64,000 bases of DNA from Nostoc sp. FACHB-280 (GCF_014697615.1 NZ_JACJSD010000013.1:91215-155214), one strand, 5' to 3'; positions 27,743 through 36,455 are shown, counted from the stretch's first letter. Numbers and translations: made by a program. Notes: generated from the letters alone by a model not told the origin.

Positions 27743-27949
27743 ATGTATAAAGATGAAATTATAGAAGAAATTCACCAGTACAGAGAAGAATACGCTAAAT
27801 CATTGAACTATAATTTGAACGCAATCTTTAATGATCTACGTCAAAAACAGATCGCTCACGAACATAAAGTTATAAAACTTCCAATTAAGCGACGGTTGGA
27901 AACATCATTGCAATCGACACAAACTGAAAACTTGTCTACTAAAGCTTAA
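27743..27949 (+). CDS. Probable antitoxin of the adjacent PIN-domain gene
   Basis: A 68-residue charged protein (KDEIIEEIHQYREEYAKSLNYNLNAIFNDLRQKQ) with a GGAGAA ribosome-binding site 6 bp before the ATG, overlapping the end of the PIN frame. Small proteins with an EEIHxxREEYAxxxxxDLxxIFxDLR pattern commonly follow this type of PIN gene in cyanobacteria. No DNA-binding fold is evident. It is intact although its toxin partner has an internal stop. Antitoxin function is inferred from position. Confidence 0.7.
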   Translation: MYKDEIIEEIHQYREEYAKSLNYNLNAIFNDLRQKQIAHEHKVIKLPIKRRLETSLQSTQTENLSTKA

Positions 27950-28089
27950 AGTATTTTGTGCAGGTTAGAGGAGTCTTTGGCTTTATGCGATCGCTTGGGT
28001 AGGTCATAGCGAGACACAATGATAACAGGGCGTGTTTTAGCTGACAGCCCTAGATCAACCAGCCAAACATCACCTTGTTTCGGGTTCAT
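27946..28089 (-). pseudogene. Truncated MazF/PemK-type toxin (47 residues)
   Basis: A short minus-strand frame begins MNPKQGDVWLVDLG and continues KTRPVIIVSRYD, the N-terminal RNA-binding and catalytic part of MazF/PemK endoribonucleases. After about residue 30 the sequence becomes unrelated and stops at 47 codons, while the family is usually 105-115 residues long. Its ATG overlaps the end of the upstream 61-residue gene, the usual antitoxin-toxin overlap. It should be inactive because most of the fold is missing. A HIP1 site lies near the break point. Confidence 0.8.
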
Positions 28090-28255
28090 CAATCAAATCC
28101 AATACTTCTTGCTCAACTAGTCTAGAACGAAGAATATCGAGAGCATCTTGGTCTGCTAGTTCAATAATCTCGGTAATACACTGCCGTACCTGTGTAACGA
28201 TGTCAGGCTGCCACTGGCGCAGCTTGGTATCGAGTTCTTGAATTAAAGCATCCAT
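28070..28255 (-). CDS. Probable antitoxin for truncated MazF-like toxin
   Basis: A 61-residue acidic helical protein (MDALIQELDTKLRQWQPDIVTQVRQCITEIIELADQ...) ending LIDEPETR. The last 20 bases overlap the start of a MazF-like frame, which supports an antitoxin role. It has no obvious DNA-binding domain. It remains open although the toxin is truncated. Confidence 0.7.
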   Translation of the reverse strand: MDALIQELDTKLRQWQPDIVTQVRQCITEIIELADQDALDILRSRLVEQEVLDLIDEPETR

Positions 28256-28330
28256 GTCAAGTTTTTACAAAACAATGACTACTGTGGTTTCTTTATAAAA
28301 AGTTATTTTGAAGAGCTATTATGTAATCTA

Positions 28331-28393
28331 ATGCCAGCCAAAGACATTTATCATGAATGTGTAAAAAATGAACTTGATAAAGATGGATGGTAG
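28331..28393 (+). pseudogene. N-terminal remnant of xisH
   Basis: Twenty codons read MPAKDIYHECVKNELDKDGW and then stop. This is the conserved start of XisH (MPAxDxxHxxVKNALxKDGW), a protein of about 138 residues. The remnant runs directly into the start of xisI (its last codons overlap the xisI ATG at 28383), so nearly all of xisH has been deleted and the gene pair fused. Confidence 0.8.
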
Positions 28394-28721
28394 ACTAGAT
28401 AACTACCGAAATATAATCCGTAATATACTCAAATCATATCTGAACATTTCCTACGCTAATGCTGATATCCGTAATCGAGCAGCATTTGATTTAGAAAATG
28501 ATGAGTATTTGATTATCTCTGAAGGTTGGCAAGATAAAGAACACTTGCACAGTTGTCTAATTCATATTGAAATCATGAATGGTAAAGCTTGGATTCAGTG
28601 CGACAATACCGAAGATGGTATTGCTAATGAATTGGTGCAAGCTGGTATTCCTAAAGAAGATATTGTTTTAGGATTTCATGAGCCTGATGTTAGGCAATAT
28701 ACGGGATTTGCTGTTGCTTGA
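28383..28721 (+). CDS. xisI: XisI family protein (fdxN-element excision controlling factor type)
   Basis: A 112-residue member of the XisI family, starting MDGRLDNYRNIIRNILKSY and containing EYLIISEGWQDKEHLHSCLIHIEIMNGKAWIQCDNTEDGIANELVQAGIPKEDIVLGFHEP, the family signature. XisH and XisI were described as factors for excision of the nif fdxN element in heterocysts, but many copies exist and may act otherwise. Here the partner xisH is reduced to 20 codons, so this copy stands alone. The start at 28383 was preferred over 28368 because family members begin at that point. Confidence 0.88.
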   Translation: MDGRLDNYRNIIRNILKSYLNISYANADIRNRAAFDLENDEYLIISEGWQDKEHLHSCLIHIEIMNGKAWIQCDNTEDGIANELVQAGIPKEDIVLGFHEPDVRQYTGFAVA

Positions 28722-28732
28722 AAATACAAGCA

Positions 28733-29110
28733 CTACCAATTAATAACTGTTAAAGTTGATACTTTCGCAAATTCCTGATCCGCAGTTACTAGTTTTGCAT
28801 TTGACTGAAATGCCATTGCTGCGATGATCGCATCTGGTAGTTTTAGACGATATTGCTGTCGAAGTTGGATAATTTGTTGAATCAATACTGTATCACTAGC
28901 TATTAAACTAACAACTTCAACTCGTTGTAGAAATTGTTGAAAAACTTGGATATCGGCTTGACTCAACCCAGAAAAAGCTAGAAATTCAATTTGACTAATA
29001 ATCGAAATTCCTATCCAATCAGCATTTTGCAAAAGTTGCAGCAGTTTTGAATTACCCTGTAGGAGCGCGACGATCGCATTGGTATCCAACAAATAACGAC
29101 TACCACTCAT
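28733..29110 (-). CDS. PIN-domain toxin (VapC-like), intact
   Basis: A 125-residue PIN ribonuclease with all expected acids: Asp9 in LLDTNAI, Glu in SQIEFLAF, Asp in KLPDAIIAA and Asp in LVTADQEF. Its first codons overlap the end of the upstream gene by 11 bp, the common toxin-antitoxin layout. It appears complete, unlike the other toxins nearby. Such enzymes cut tRNA or rRNA when the antitoxin is lost. Confidence 0.88.
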   Translation of the reverse strand: MSGSRYLLDTNAIVALLQGNSKLLQLLQNADWIGISIISQIEFLAFSGLSQADIQVFQQFLQRVEVVSLIASDTVLIQQIIQLRQQYRLKLPDAIIAAMAFQSNAKLVTADQEFAKVSTLTVINW

Positions 29111-29324
29111 CTCTCAACACTTTTTGCATTGCTAGTGCATCTCCCTGCCAAACTAATTTACCAGCAATATCAGAAAAATCATAATTAGATTTCTTCGTGC
29201 TGTCTGATGTCACCGGACTCAGTACAACCACGATATTTACTTCACCTGGCGATAGCTGTGTTGAAATGTCAAGATGCAAATGCCCAGAAGCATCAACAGT
29301 TTTCGTTAGTTGTAGAACTTCCAT
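29100..29324 (-). CDS. Antitoxin of the adjacent VapC-like toxin
   Basis: A 74-residue protein read from the ATG at 29324, with GGGGAC upstream; an upstream frame to 29405 passes through short ATATATCCC repeats and is unlikely. The N-terminal part (EVLQLTKTVDASGHLHLDI) resembles an AbrB/VapB-like strand region. The C-terminal part (YDFSDIAGKLVWQGDALAMQKVLRDEW) is the usual toxin-wrapping tail. It overlaps vapC by 11 bp. Confidence 0.8.
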   Translation of the reverse strand: MEVLQLTKTVDASGHLHLDISTQLSPGEVNIVVVLSPVTSDSTKKSNYDFSDIAGKLVWQGDALAMQKVLRDEW

Positions 29325-29326
29325 AT

Positions 29327-29385
29327 AGTCCCCATTTGTACCCCACATATATCCCATATATATCCCATTTGTATCCCAAATGAGG
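29327..29385. repeat. Short ATATATCCC/CATTTGTATCCC repeats
   Basis: Repeated CCCATATATATCCC and CCCATTTGTATCCC elements lie just upstream of the VapB-like start on the minus strand. They could serve as antitoxin operators or be simple slippage repeats. Confidence 0.5.
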
Positions 29386-29452
29386 TGGGTAAATGAACAA
29401 ATCAACCAGTTACATGGGATGCTGGTTGATTGGTTAGGTGAGTTATTTGCAG

Positions 29453-30382
29453 ATGTCTGTTATTTCTTCTGTTACGGTTAATGTCCCCGCTACGACTGCG
29501 AATTTGGGGCCTGGTTTTGATTGCATCGGTGCAGCTTTGACACTGTGTAACCAGTTTAAGTTTACACGCCTCGATGAAGGTGGTTTAACGATTCATGTCA
29601 CAGGTGCAGAAGCCGAACGAGTACAAACTGATGAGAGTAATTTACTTTATCAGGCGTTTTTGAAGTTTTATCAATATATAGATCAGACTCCACCGCCTGT
29701 GAAAATTGAGATTGGTTTAGGTGTACCTCTAGCGCGGGGTTTGGGGAGTTCTGCGACGGCAATTGTTGGTGGTTTGGTGGCGGCGAATCAACTTGCAGGT
29801 CAACCTCTATCTCAGGTGCAGGTGATGGAGTTAGCGATCGCAATGGAAGGACATCCTGATAATGTAGTTCCAGCATTAATCGGTGGGTGTCGTCTAGCGG
29901 CTACTAGTGATGCTGGTTGGGAAATTTGTGATGTTCCTTGGGATGAAAATATTGTCCCAGTCGTAGCGATTCCCAATTTTGAACTCTCCACCTCAGAAGC
30001 GCGGCGGGTTTTACCCACTGAATTTAGTCGCGCAGATGCAATTTTTAATACTGCCCATTTAGGTTTATTGTTACGCGGTTTAGAAACGGGTAAGGGAGAA
30101 TGGTTAAGGGCAGCTTTACAAGACAAGTTGCATCAGCCTTATCGTAAGGCTTTGATTCCTGGTTACGATGCGGTGAATGCGGCGGCGGTGGCGGCTGGTG
30201 CATTCGGTATGGTGATTAGTGGTGCAGGGCCGACATTGTTGGCTTTGGCGGATGCGGCACATTCCCAAGCTGTAGAATTGGCAATGGCTTCAGCTTGGAA
30301 AGACACAGGTATTGATGCCGAAGTGCGATCGCTTGCTTTAGACACCAAAGGCGCAACGTATGAAAGAGAGGTGAGAGGCTAG
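29453..30382 (+). CDS. thrB: Homoserine kinase
   Basis: Phosphorylates homoserine in threonine synthesis. The ATG at 29453 gives 309 residues. It has GHMP-kinase motifs: VNVPATTANLGPGFDCIGAAL at the N-terminus, the ATP-binding LGVPLARGLGSSATAIVGG, EGHPDNVVPALIGG, and the C-terminal GAFGMVISGAGPTLLAL. No key residue is missing. It is followed 58 bp later by a coiled-coil protein in the same direction, across a CAGCACT repeat tract. Confidence 0.94.
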   Translation: MSVISSVTVNVPATTANLGPGFDCIGAALTLCNQFKFTRLDEGGLTIHVTGAEAERVQTDESNLLYQAFLKFYQYIDQTPPPVKIEIGLGVPLARGLGSSATAIVGGLVAANQLAGQPLSQVQVMELAIAMEGHPDNVVPALIGGCRLAATSDAGWEICDVPWDENIVPVVAIPNFELSTSEARRVLPTEFSRADAIFNTAHLGLLLRGLETGKGEWLRAALQDKLHQPYRKALIPGYDAVNAAAVAAGAFGMVISGAGPTLLALADAAHSQAVELAMASAWKDTGIDAEVRSLALDTKGATYEREVRG

Positions 30383-30437
30383 AGACTAGGGACTAGAATT
30401 TTTACTCAGCACTCAGCACTTTACACTCAGCACTTTA
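30377..30437. repeat. CTAG-rich and CAGCACT short repeats after thrB
   Basis: GAGGCTAGAGACTAGGGAC is followed by three ACTCAGCACT-type units. This is the same repeat family seen at 17150-17237, 23990-24094 and inside the AddB-like gene. Confidence 0.7.
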
Positions 30438-30440
30438 ACT

Positions 30441-30950
30441 ATGGAGCAGATTCAAGTCGAGATAGCAGCACTCAAGTCTCAAATTCAAGTTCTTCAGCAA
30501 GAACGGGCTGCACTTAGTCAAAATAATGCAATATCTGGCGATGATCATTCACCTTCGGCAATTGTTGAGGCTTACCGTCGCCAAGCTAGAGAGAATCCCC
30601 GGTTATCAGTGGAACTCAAGGGTATCGATGATGCGATCGCAGCTTTAACAACCCAACTACAACAAAAACAAGCCCAATTGGCACGTTGGCAAGTTGAATC
30701 CAAACAACTTACCATTCAGCAACAACTAGAAGAAGCGAAAAAAGTAGCGCAGGTTCACGCCGATCGCGTTAACGAACTAGCAGCAGAATTAGCCGACGAA
30801 ATCCGCCAGTTAAAAGCAACTGCTGATTATCTCAGTCCTTTATATTGGCAGGTTTATTACAAACCTTTCATCACCGGCTTCAAGACTATCTCCGTTCCCT
30901 ATGTTCGTTCTGATGGGGAAGTTTGGACGATTGTCAACCGTATTGTTTAG
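30441..30950 (+). CDS. Coiled-coil protein, conserved hypothetical
   Basis: A 169-residue soluble protein with heptad-rich N-terminal (IQVEIAALKSQIQVLQQERAAL) and central (IAALTTQLQQKQAQLARWQVESKQLTIQQQLEEAKK) coiled coils, and a C-terminal globular-looking end (YWQVYYKPFITGFKTISVPYVRSDGEVWTIVNRIV). No enzyme motif is visible. It may be co-transcribed with thrB. A terminator hairpin follows at 31013. Confidence 0.7.
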   Translation: MEQIQVEIAALKSQIQVLQQERAALSQNNAISGDDHSPSAIVEAYRRQARENPRLSVELKGIDDAIAALTTQLQQKQAQLARWQVESKQLTIQQQLEEAKKVAQVHADRVNELAAELADEIRQLKATADYLSPLYWQVYYKPFITGFKTISVPYVRSDGEVWTIVNRIV

Positions 30951-31012
30951 CGTACAACCCAATATCTTTAGGGTAAGTTTTTCCTTGAGACAGATAATTT
31001 ATGAAGAAATGT

Positions 31013-31040
31013 AACGGTGGTATAAGCCACCGTTTTTGTT
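31013..31040 (+). terminator. Intrinsic terminator
   Basis: AACGGTGG, loop TATAAG, CCACCGTT, then TTTGTT: an 8-bp perfect stem with U-rich tail 63 bp after the coiled-coil gene. Confidence 0.85.
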
Positions 31041-31252
31041 GACGTTACAAAACTTTATATCTAGAATGGACTAGCCATCTAATTGGATGAGTATTTATTC
31101 CTGATTCTGGGCAGAATAGGAGAAGTGATGAGTATATATTCTCAGCGAAAACCAAAATTTAATATTCATAGAGATAAATAACGTTTACAAAAGTAACGAT
31201 TCCTTAATATAATGTAATTAAAAGCGAAAACAAAAAACGATTGTCAGAAGTG
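31041..31252. other. Intergenic leader region of ndhD
   Basis: AT-rich region without a gene. It should hold the ndhD promoter, but no consensus element was confidently assigned. Confidence 0.4.
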
Positions 31253-32866
31253 ATGAATGCTATGGATTTTCCCTGGCTAACTGCCATAATTGCCTTGCCC
31301 TTGGTGGCTGCCCTAGCCATCCCCATAATTCCAGACAAAGAAGGAAAAACAGTCCGTTGGTATGGTTTAGGAGTTGCGATCGCGGACTTTGCCTTAATGA
31401 TTTATGCCTTTTGGAGCAGCTACGACTTCCAAAGTTCAACTTACCAATTCGTCGAAAAATACTCCTGGGTTCCCCAAATCGGTTTAAATTGGTCTGTAGC
31501 AGTTGATGGCTTATCGATGCCCCTCATCTTGTTAACAGGCTTAATCAATACCCTCGCAATCTTCGCGGCTTGGAAAGTAACCAACAAGCCGCGATTGTTT
31601 TATGGGTTGATGTTGGTGATGTACAGCGCCCAGTTGGGTGTGTTTCTTGCCCAAGACTTGCTCTTGTTCTTCCTGATGTGGGAAATCGAGCTAGTTCCTG
31701 TATACCTGCTGATTTCCATTTGGGGTGGTGCTAAACGCCGTTACGCTGCTACCAAATTTATTCTCTATACTGCTGCTGCTTCCATATTTATTCTTGTAGC
31801 CGGTTTTGCGATGGCGTTCTCTGGTGACACCTTCACCTTCGACATCGCATCTCTGGGAATGAAACAATATCCTAAAGCTTTTGAATTATTAGTTTACGCT
31901 GGTTTCTTGATTGCCTTTGGTGTGAAGTTGCCAATCTTCCCCTTACACACCTGGCTCCCCGATGCTCATGGTGAAGCATCTGCACCTGGTTCCATGATTT
32001 TGGCTGGTGTGTTGTTGAAGATGGGTGGTTATGCCTTAATCCGCTTCAACATCGAAATGTTACCTAACGCTCATGTTTACTTTGCTCCAGTTTTAGCAAT
32101 CTTAGGTGTAGTCAATATTGTTTACGGTGCTTGTTGCGCCTTCGCTCAAACCAACCTCAAACGCCGCTTGGCTTACTCTTCTATTGCCCACATGGGTTTT
32201 GTGCTGATTGGTTTAGCTTCCTACACAGAAGTGGGTATCAGTGGAGCCGTGTTACAAATGGTTTCCCACGGTTTGATTGCTGCTAGTTTATTCTTCTTAT
32301 CTGGTGTAACTTACGAACGCACCCACACATTAATGATGGATAAAATGGGTGGCATTGGTAAGGTAATGCCTAGAACCTTCGCTTTGTATACTGCTGGTGC
32401 AATGGCTTCTCTGGCTTTGCCCGGAATGAGTGGTTTCGTCGGCGAATTGATGGTGTTCCTCGGTATTGCTACCAGTGATGTTTACAGTTCCAGCTTCAAG
32501 ATTGTAGTTGTACTACTTTCCGCCGTCGGTGTGATTTTGACACCAATCTACTTGCTGTCTATGCTGCGCCAAGTCTTCTACGGCAAACAAAGCGAAGAGT
32601 TACATCTAGATGCTGTAGTTCCTGATGTTAAACCTCGTGAGTTGTTTATCACTGCTTCTCTGCTACTTCCCATCATCGGTATTGGTTTGTATCCCAAACT
32701 AGCAACGCAGACTTATGATGTGAAAACAGTAGAAATTGCGACTCACGCTCGTCAAGTTCTACCAGTTGTAGCTCGTCAACAACCAGCAAGCCTTTACTCT
32801 CAAATTTTTACTGCGCCAACTTTAGCTAATGCTCAAGTGGAAAGTTTAGTTAATATTTCAAAGTAA
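31253..32866 (+). CDS. ndhD: NAD(P)H-quinone oxidoreductase subunit 4 (NdhD)
   Basis: Proton-pumping membrane subunit of the thylakoid NDH-1 complex, working in respiration and cyclic electron flow around photosystem I. The ATG at 31253 gives 537 residues with about 14 membrane helices. Signature segments are [23 protein letters not shown] (with the pump Glu), [52 protein letters not shown] and [12 protein letters not shown]. These place it with NdhD1/D2-type subunits and not with the CO2-uptake NdhD3/D4; that distinction is moderate. No ndhF is adjacent. A strong terminator follows. Confidence 0.94.
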   Translation: MNAMDFPWLTAIIALPLVAALAIPIIPDKEGKTVRWYGLGVAIADFALMIYAFWSSYDFQSSTYQFVEKYSWVPQIGLNWSVAVDGLSMPLILLTGLINTLAIFAAWKVTNKPRLFYGLMLVMYSAQLGVFLAQDLLLFFLMWEIELVPVYLLISIWGGAKRRYAATKFILYTAAASIFILVAGFAMAFSGDTFTFDIASLGMKQYPKAFELLVYAGFLIAFGVKLPIFPLHTWLPDAHGEASAPGSMILAGVLLKMGGYALIRFNIEMLPNAHVYFAPVLAILGVVNIVYGACCAFAQTNLKRRLAYSSIAHMGFVLIGLASYTEVGISGAVLQMVSHGLIAASLFFLSGVTYERTHTLMMDKMGGIGKVMPRTFALYTAGAMASLALPGMSGFVGELMVFLGIATSDVYSSSFKIVVVLLSAVGVILTPIYLLSMLRQVFYGKQSEELHLDAVVPDVKPRELFITASLLLPIIGIGLYPKLATQTYDVKTVEIATHARQVLPVVARQQPASLYSQIFTAPTLANAQVESLVNISK

Positions 32867-32920
32867 AAATAGATTCTAAGTAAGGGTGCTGAAAGTAAAT
32901 TCTAATATGAGGGGAATATG

Positions 32921-32953
32921 GGGGTGATTACCAAATCACCCCTTAAATTTTTC
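32921..32953 (+). terminator. Intrinsic terminator of ndhD
   Basis: GGGGTGATT, loop ACCA, AATCACCCC, then TTAAATTTTT: a 9-bp perfect stem with a T-rich tail, 54 bp after the ndhD stop. Confidence 0.9.
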
Positions 32954-34001
32954 TACTAAGCTGATGTGCATTCAAGTTTGATATTCTAAAAGTGTCATTT
33001 GTCCTTTGTCTTGTGTCAATACAAATGACTGATGGCAACTGACTAAAGACGATCTTCACAAGTGGTTAAGCAATTTGGATGTGTTTTAGCTTATGAAGAA
33101 TGAAGTTTAAGTTTTGAGAATTAACTTAGCAGTTGATAGCTTGATATTTGCTTTAATAGTCTGAAGTCTAAAATATACTTTGAATTTGAACTATATCAAG
33201 TTCGGGTAATTAGTGATAATTCCGGGAATCTGTGCAGCACCTTAAAACCCTCTCCTCTGCTTCCGGTCGCCGAGCGAAGTCGAGGTGCTGCTCCCTCTGC
33301 GGTTTTAATGATAATTCTTTTACCGAACACGATATTATCCGTCTTTCTACTCAAATAGTGATTAGCTTTCGTTAAAGATATTAGCGTAGCCAACGCCTAT
33401 TGCTTTACCGCATTATTTATTTAATTTGTCAATACGTAATTTTTATAAGGTTGATTTGAAGCTTCCCTCAAAATATGTGTAGTTTTGGTTAATTTAAAAA
33501 TTACATACTAGTTCTACATAGATGAGGTATGAGATAATTCTAACTCAATAAACCATAAATCCTTCTGCACAACAACTTTAAATAGTCTCGCTGTGACCAT
33601 ACAAACGTTTCTCTTGTTTTGGTTAATTTATCCATGACCAGAGAATATTTAAGTTTTGATTAATAGCTATTAAATCAGTAAATTGTATGAATCAGTTTAT
33701 CTCCAGAAACTAAATTCTGGGGCTATATAAACGTATTCTGCATAAGTCTGTAAAGGTATCATTTTGATTTTTAAAATGATACCTTTACAATCATGATTTT
33801 AATTGTTTGAATATTTCATTTTGATTATGAAGTCTAATACTTGTCTTAGGTTGATAATTTGATCACAAATACAGTATTTTATCTTATGTTATTAAATAAT
33901 TTCATTGACTACTTATTTAACTTAAAAATTTGCAAGATAAGTTAATTTGCAAAATTCATTTAAAAGAATACTCAATTTAACTAAATTTGTTTTTCAACAA
34001 T
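32954..34001. other. Long intergenic region with repeat fragment and a strong hairpin
   Basis: About 1 kb with no supported gene. The segment 33240-33306 is a GC-richer dispersed fragment (CCGAGCGAAGTCGAGG). The rest is AT-rich. A perfect 16-bp inverted repeat lies at 33750-33788. The long untranslated stretch ahead of the oxygenase gene may contain its promoter or a small RNA. Confidence 0.5.
33750..33788. repeat. Perfect 16-bp inverted repeat (hairpin)
   Basis: GTAAAGGTATCATTTT, loop GATTTTT, AAAATGATACCTTTAC. It is isolated from gene ends, about 214 bp before the oxygenase start, and has no long T tail. It could be part of a small RNA, a transposon-end relic or an operator. Confidence 0.8.
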
Positions 34002-34778
34002 ATGCTTTCTGTACTTAATTCAAATGTCTGCGATCAAGTTGAAAATTTGGCATCTTTATATCAAAGAGCAACACCATTCTCTCATATTATTATTGATAAC
34101 TTTCTGGATGAATATTTAGCAGAAAAACTGTTAGAAGATTTTCCAGATAAGTCAGTGACAGTTCGCTCTGGACATCGTTTGTTTGTACATAAATATGAGT
34201 TAGCATTTAATCGCCAACTTTCCTATCCGTTTCAAAAACTTCACCAAGAGCTAACATCTACTAGTTTTAATCTATTTCTAAGTCAAATTGTTGGTGAAAA
34301 CGTATTTGTTGATCCTGAACGTTTTGCAGATATTCATTTGAGTATTAATGGTAGTTTTCTGGATATACACACAGACTTCAACATACATTGCTCAAAACTT
34401 AATTGGTTACATTGTTTAAATGTAATTATCTATTTAAATAAAGAATGGCAAGAAGAGTTTGGTGGACAACTTATTCTTACATCGAAACGAGAAGAGTTAA
34501 CCACCAAAATCGAACCTCTTTTTAATCGCTGTGTGATTATGAAATCTGATGATACTACTTATCATGGTTGCCAACGTTTAGTAGTACCAGAAAACATAAC
34601 GCGTAAATCAATTATTATTCCTGTCTACAAAGAAGAATCTATTCAGAATTTACCACCAAGGCATTTAACCCAATTTTTTCCTCAACAGGGTTTTGGGAAA
34701 AAGTTATTTTTATCTAAAATCTACAACTCTTTTACATCTTTAAAACTGAGATGGAAAAAGTATCTTACTAAAGTTTAA
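34002..34778 (+). CDS. 2-oxoglutarate/Fe(II)-dependent oxygenase family protein
   Basis: A 258-residue dioxygenase-like protein. The ATG at 34002 was preferred over 33987. It starts with PFSHIIIDNFLDEYLAEKLLEDFP, typical of prolyl-hydroxylase-like 2OG oxygenases. The metal triad is His-x-Asp in LDIHTDFN with a distal His in TTYHGCQ, and the 2-oxoglutarate Arg is in ITRKSIIIPVY. Related proteins modify sugars or peptides in surface polymer or natural-product pathways; the substrate is unknown. It stands alone after a 1.1-kb gap and is convergent with cobI. Confidence 0.85.
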   Translation: MLSVLNSNVCDQVENLASLYQRATPFSHIIIDNFLDEYLAEKLLEDFPDKSVTVRSGHRLFVHKYELAFNRQLSYPFQKLHQELTSTSFNLFLSQIVGENVFVDPERFADIHLSINGSFLDIHTDFNIHCSKLNWLHCLNVIIYLNKEWQEEFGGQLILTSKREELTTKIEPLFNRCVIMKSDDTTYHGCQRLVVPENITRKSIIIPVYKEESIQNLPPRHLTQFFPQQGFGKKLFLSKIYNSFTSLKLRWKKYLTKV

Positions 34779-34803
34779 ATTCCGTCTGAGACAGAGTAGA
34801 GAT

Positions 34804-35508
34804 TTATAGGCGATTTTTACTAGGTATAACAATCATGGCAAAGTAAGGTACTTCCGCCGGATTAACTTCATCTAAGGGGACAATTTTTTGCTCTGTCATA
34901 GTTGCACGCTCAATATATAATGCTCGTGATGCTAGTCCTAATTGATGCAAGATGTTTCGCACTTTGGTAAAATGACGACCTAGTTTCATAATTGCGGCGG
35001 CATCGGTGGTTAGTAGTTGGGTGATGAGTTCTTCGTCTGGTAGCGGTGCTGGTAAAACGGTGAGAATATCGTTGTAGTAGGTAAAGGGTACACCTAAAGC
35101 CACAGGACAAGCCATGAGAGAGGAAACACCAGGAACAACTTCTGTATAGTAATGCTGAGACAGGCGTGTGTATACATACATAAATGAACCGTAGAAAAAC
35201 GGATCGCCCTCACACAGTACGACGACATCACGTCCAGCCGCGAGGTGTTGAGCTATTGGTTCAACTTCTTGGTCGTAAATGGCTTTGGCTTTTTCTGGTT
35301 CTAGGGCGCGGGGGAGGTGGAAGGGGACTTCGATTTGGTTGCCTGTTAAATATTGAGAAACGATCGCCCGCGCTATACTCTCTTTATCGGTAGCTGATTG
35401 ATAGGCAATTACAGGCGCAGCCTGCAATAATCGCAGTGCTTTGATAGTCAGCAGTTCGGGGTCGCCAGGGCCGACACCAACTCCATACAAACGGCCTTTG
35501 GTTGTCAT
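34804..35508 (-). CDS. cobI: Precorrin-2 C20-methyltransferase
   Basis: S-adenosylmethionine-dependent methylation of precorrin-2 at C20 in cobalamin synthesis. The 234 residues include the N-terminal GRLYGVGVGPGDPELLTIKALRLL, a mid CEGDPFFYGSFMYVY block and PGVSSLMACPVALGVPF. Features are normal for CobI/CbiL. It follows cobH by 2 bp and is probably co-transcribed. The gene set is consistent with corrin synthesis, although cobG suggests the aerobic route. Confidence 0.92.
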   Translation of the reverse strand: MTTKGRLYGVGVGPGDPELLTIKALRLLQAAPVIAYQSATDKESIARAIVSQYLTGNQIEVPFHLPRALEPEKAKAIYDQEVEPIAQHLAAGRDVVVLCEGDPFFYGSFMYVYTRLSQHYYTEVVPGVSSLMACPVALGVPFTYYNDILTVLPAPLPDEELITQLLTTDAAAIMKLGRHFTKVRNILHQLGLASRALYIERATMTEQKIVPLDEVNPAEVPYFAMIVIPSKNRL

Positions 35509-35510
35509 GA

Positions 35511-36137
35511 TTATTCTTCCTCCGTTGCCAAGGCGTTAACTGCGGCGGCGGCGATCGCACTGCCACCCCTCCGACCATATAATGTCATAAATGGTACATT
35601 CAGGCTATCTGCTGCTAAGGCGGCTTTTGATTCGGCTGCACCAACAAATCCCACAGGGAAACCCAAAATCACGGCAGGTTTCGGCGCTCCTTCATCCAGC
35701 ATTTCGAGTAACCTAAATAATGCGGTGGGTGCATTACCAATAGCTACGACAGAGTTTTCTAAATGCGATCGCCACAATTCTAAAGCTGCGGCTGACCTTG
35801 TATTACCAAGTTTTTGGGCAAGTTCTGGGACTTCTGGATAATTTAGGGTGCAGATAACTTCGTTATTGGCTGGTAGTCGCCGCCGCGTAACTCCTTCCGC
35901 CACCATCCGACAATCGCATAAAATTGGTGCGCCAGCTTTGAGGGCGGCGCGTGCTGATTGTACTGCTGTGGGTGAATATCCCAAGTCAGTCACAATATCC
36001 GTCATTCCACAGGCATGAATTAGACGTACAGCTACTTTTGCTACATCTGGTGGCAGTGCATCTAAGTTAGCTTCTGACCGAATGATGGAAAAAGAATTAC
36101 GGTAAATTTCGTTAGCGTTGCGGATATAGTCGGACAT
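35511..36137 (-). CDS. cobH: Precorrin-8X methylmutase
   Basis: Moves the methyl group from C11 to C12 to form hydrogenobyrinate (CobH/CbiC). The 208 residues include SFSIIRSEANLDALPPDVAKVAVRLIHACGM with the catalytic His in LIHACGM, ILCDCRMVAEGVTRRRLP, and the C-terminal GFPVGFVGAAESKAAL and GRRGGSAIAAAAVNAL. It overlaps no gene and lies 2 bp upstream of cobI. A 318-bp repeat-rich gap separates it from cobG. Confidence 0.93.
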   Translation of the reverse strand: MSDYIRNANEIYRNSFSIIRSEANLDALPPDVAKVAVRLIHACGMTDIVTDLGYSPTAVQSARAALKAGAPILCDCRMVAEGVTRRRLPANNEVICTLNYPEVPELAQKLGNTRSAAALELWRSHLENSVVAIGNAPTALFRLLEMLDEGAPKPAVILGFPVGFVGAAESKAALAADSLNVPFMTLYGRRGGSAIAAAAVNALATEEE

Positions 36138-36455
36138 TTTTTGGTTATAAACAGCAGGTTACAGGGGACAGGTGATAGGTGATAGGTGATTTGTACATTT
36201 GTTATCTAAAGTTTGATTGTTTACTGATATGGGAGTTACACAAAATTATGAAAGAACGAACCGCAAAGGACGCAAAGGACACGAAGTTATAAGAGTTTGA
36301 GAGAGTTAGGACTTACGCACAGGTTAGGGAAAAACGTAGACGCGCAAGCGGCTTCCCGGAGGGTACCACAGAGGCGCAACGGTCACAGAGGAATGAGAGT
36401 TTGAGAGAGTTATTGAGTAAGTCTTATTAATACTTAAGGAGTTAGCTGACAAGAA
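36138..36455. other. Repeat-rich gap between cobG and cobH
   Basis: Holds an inverted copy of the ACAGGTGATAGG-type repeat (36150-36195), an ACCGCAAAGGACGCAAAGG repeat (36255-36289) also found at 40032-40066, and one AGGACTTACGCA end (36308-36319). No gene is seen. Confidence 0.65.

Noticed and set aside
29325..29405. Upstream extension of the VapB-like gene
   Set aside because: It translates short ATATATCCC repeats, and the ATG at 29324 has the ribosome-binding site.
33196..33393. Minus-strand frame of 65 codons in the gap after ndhD
   Set aside because: It covers a repeat fragment and has no ribosome-binding site or conserved motif.
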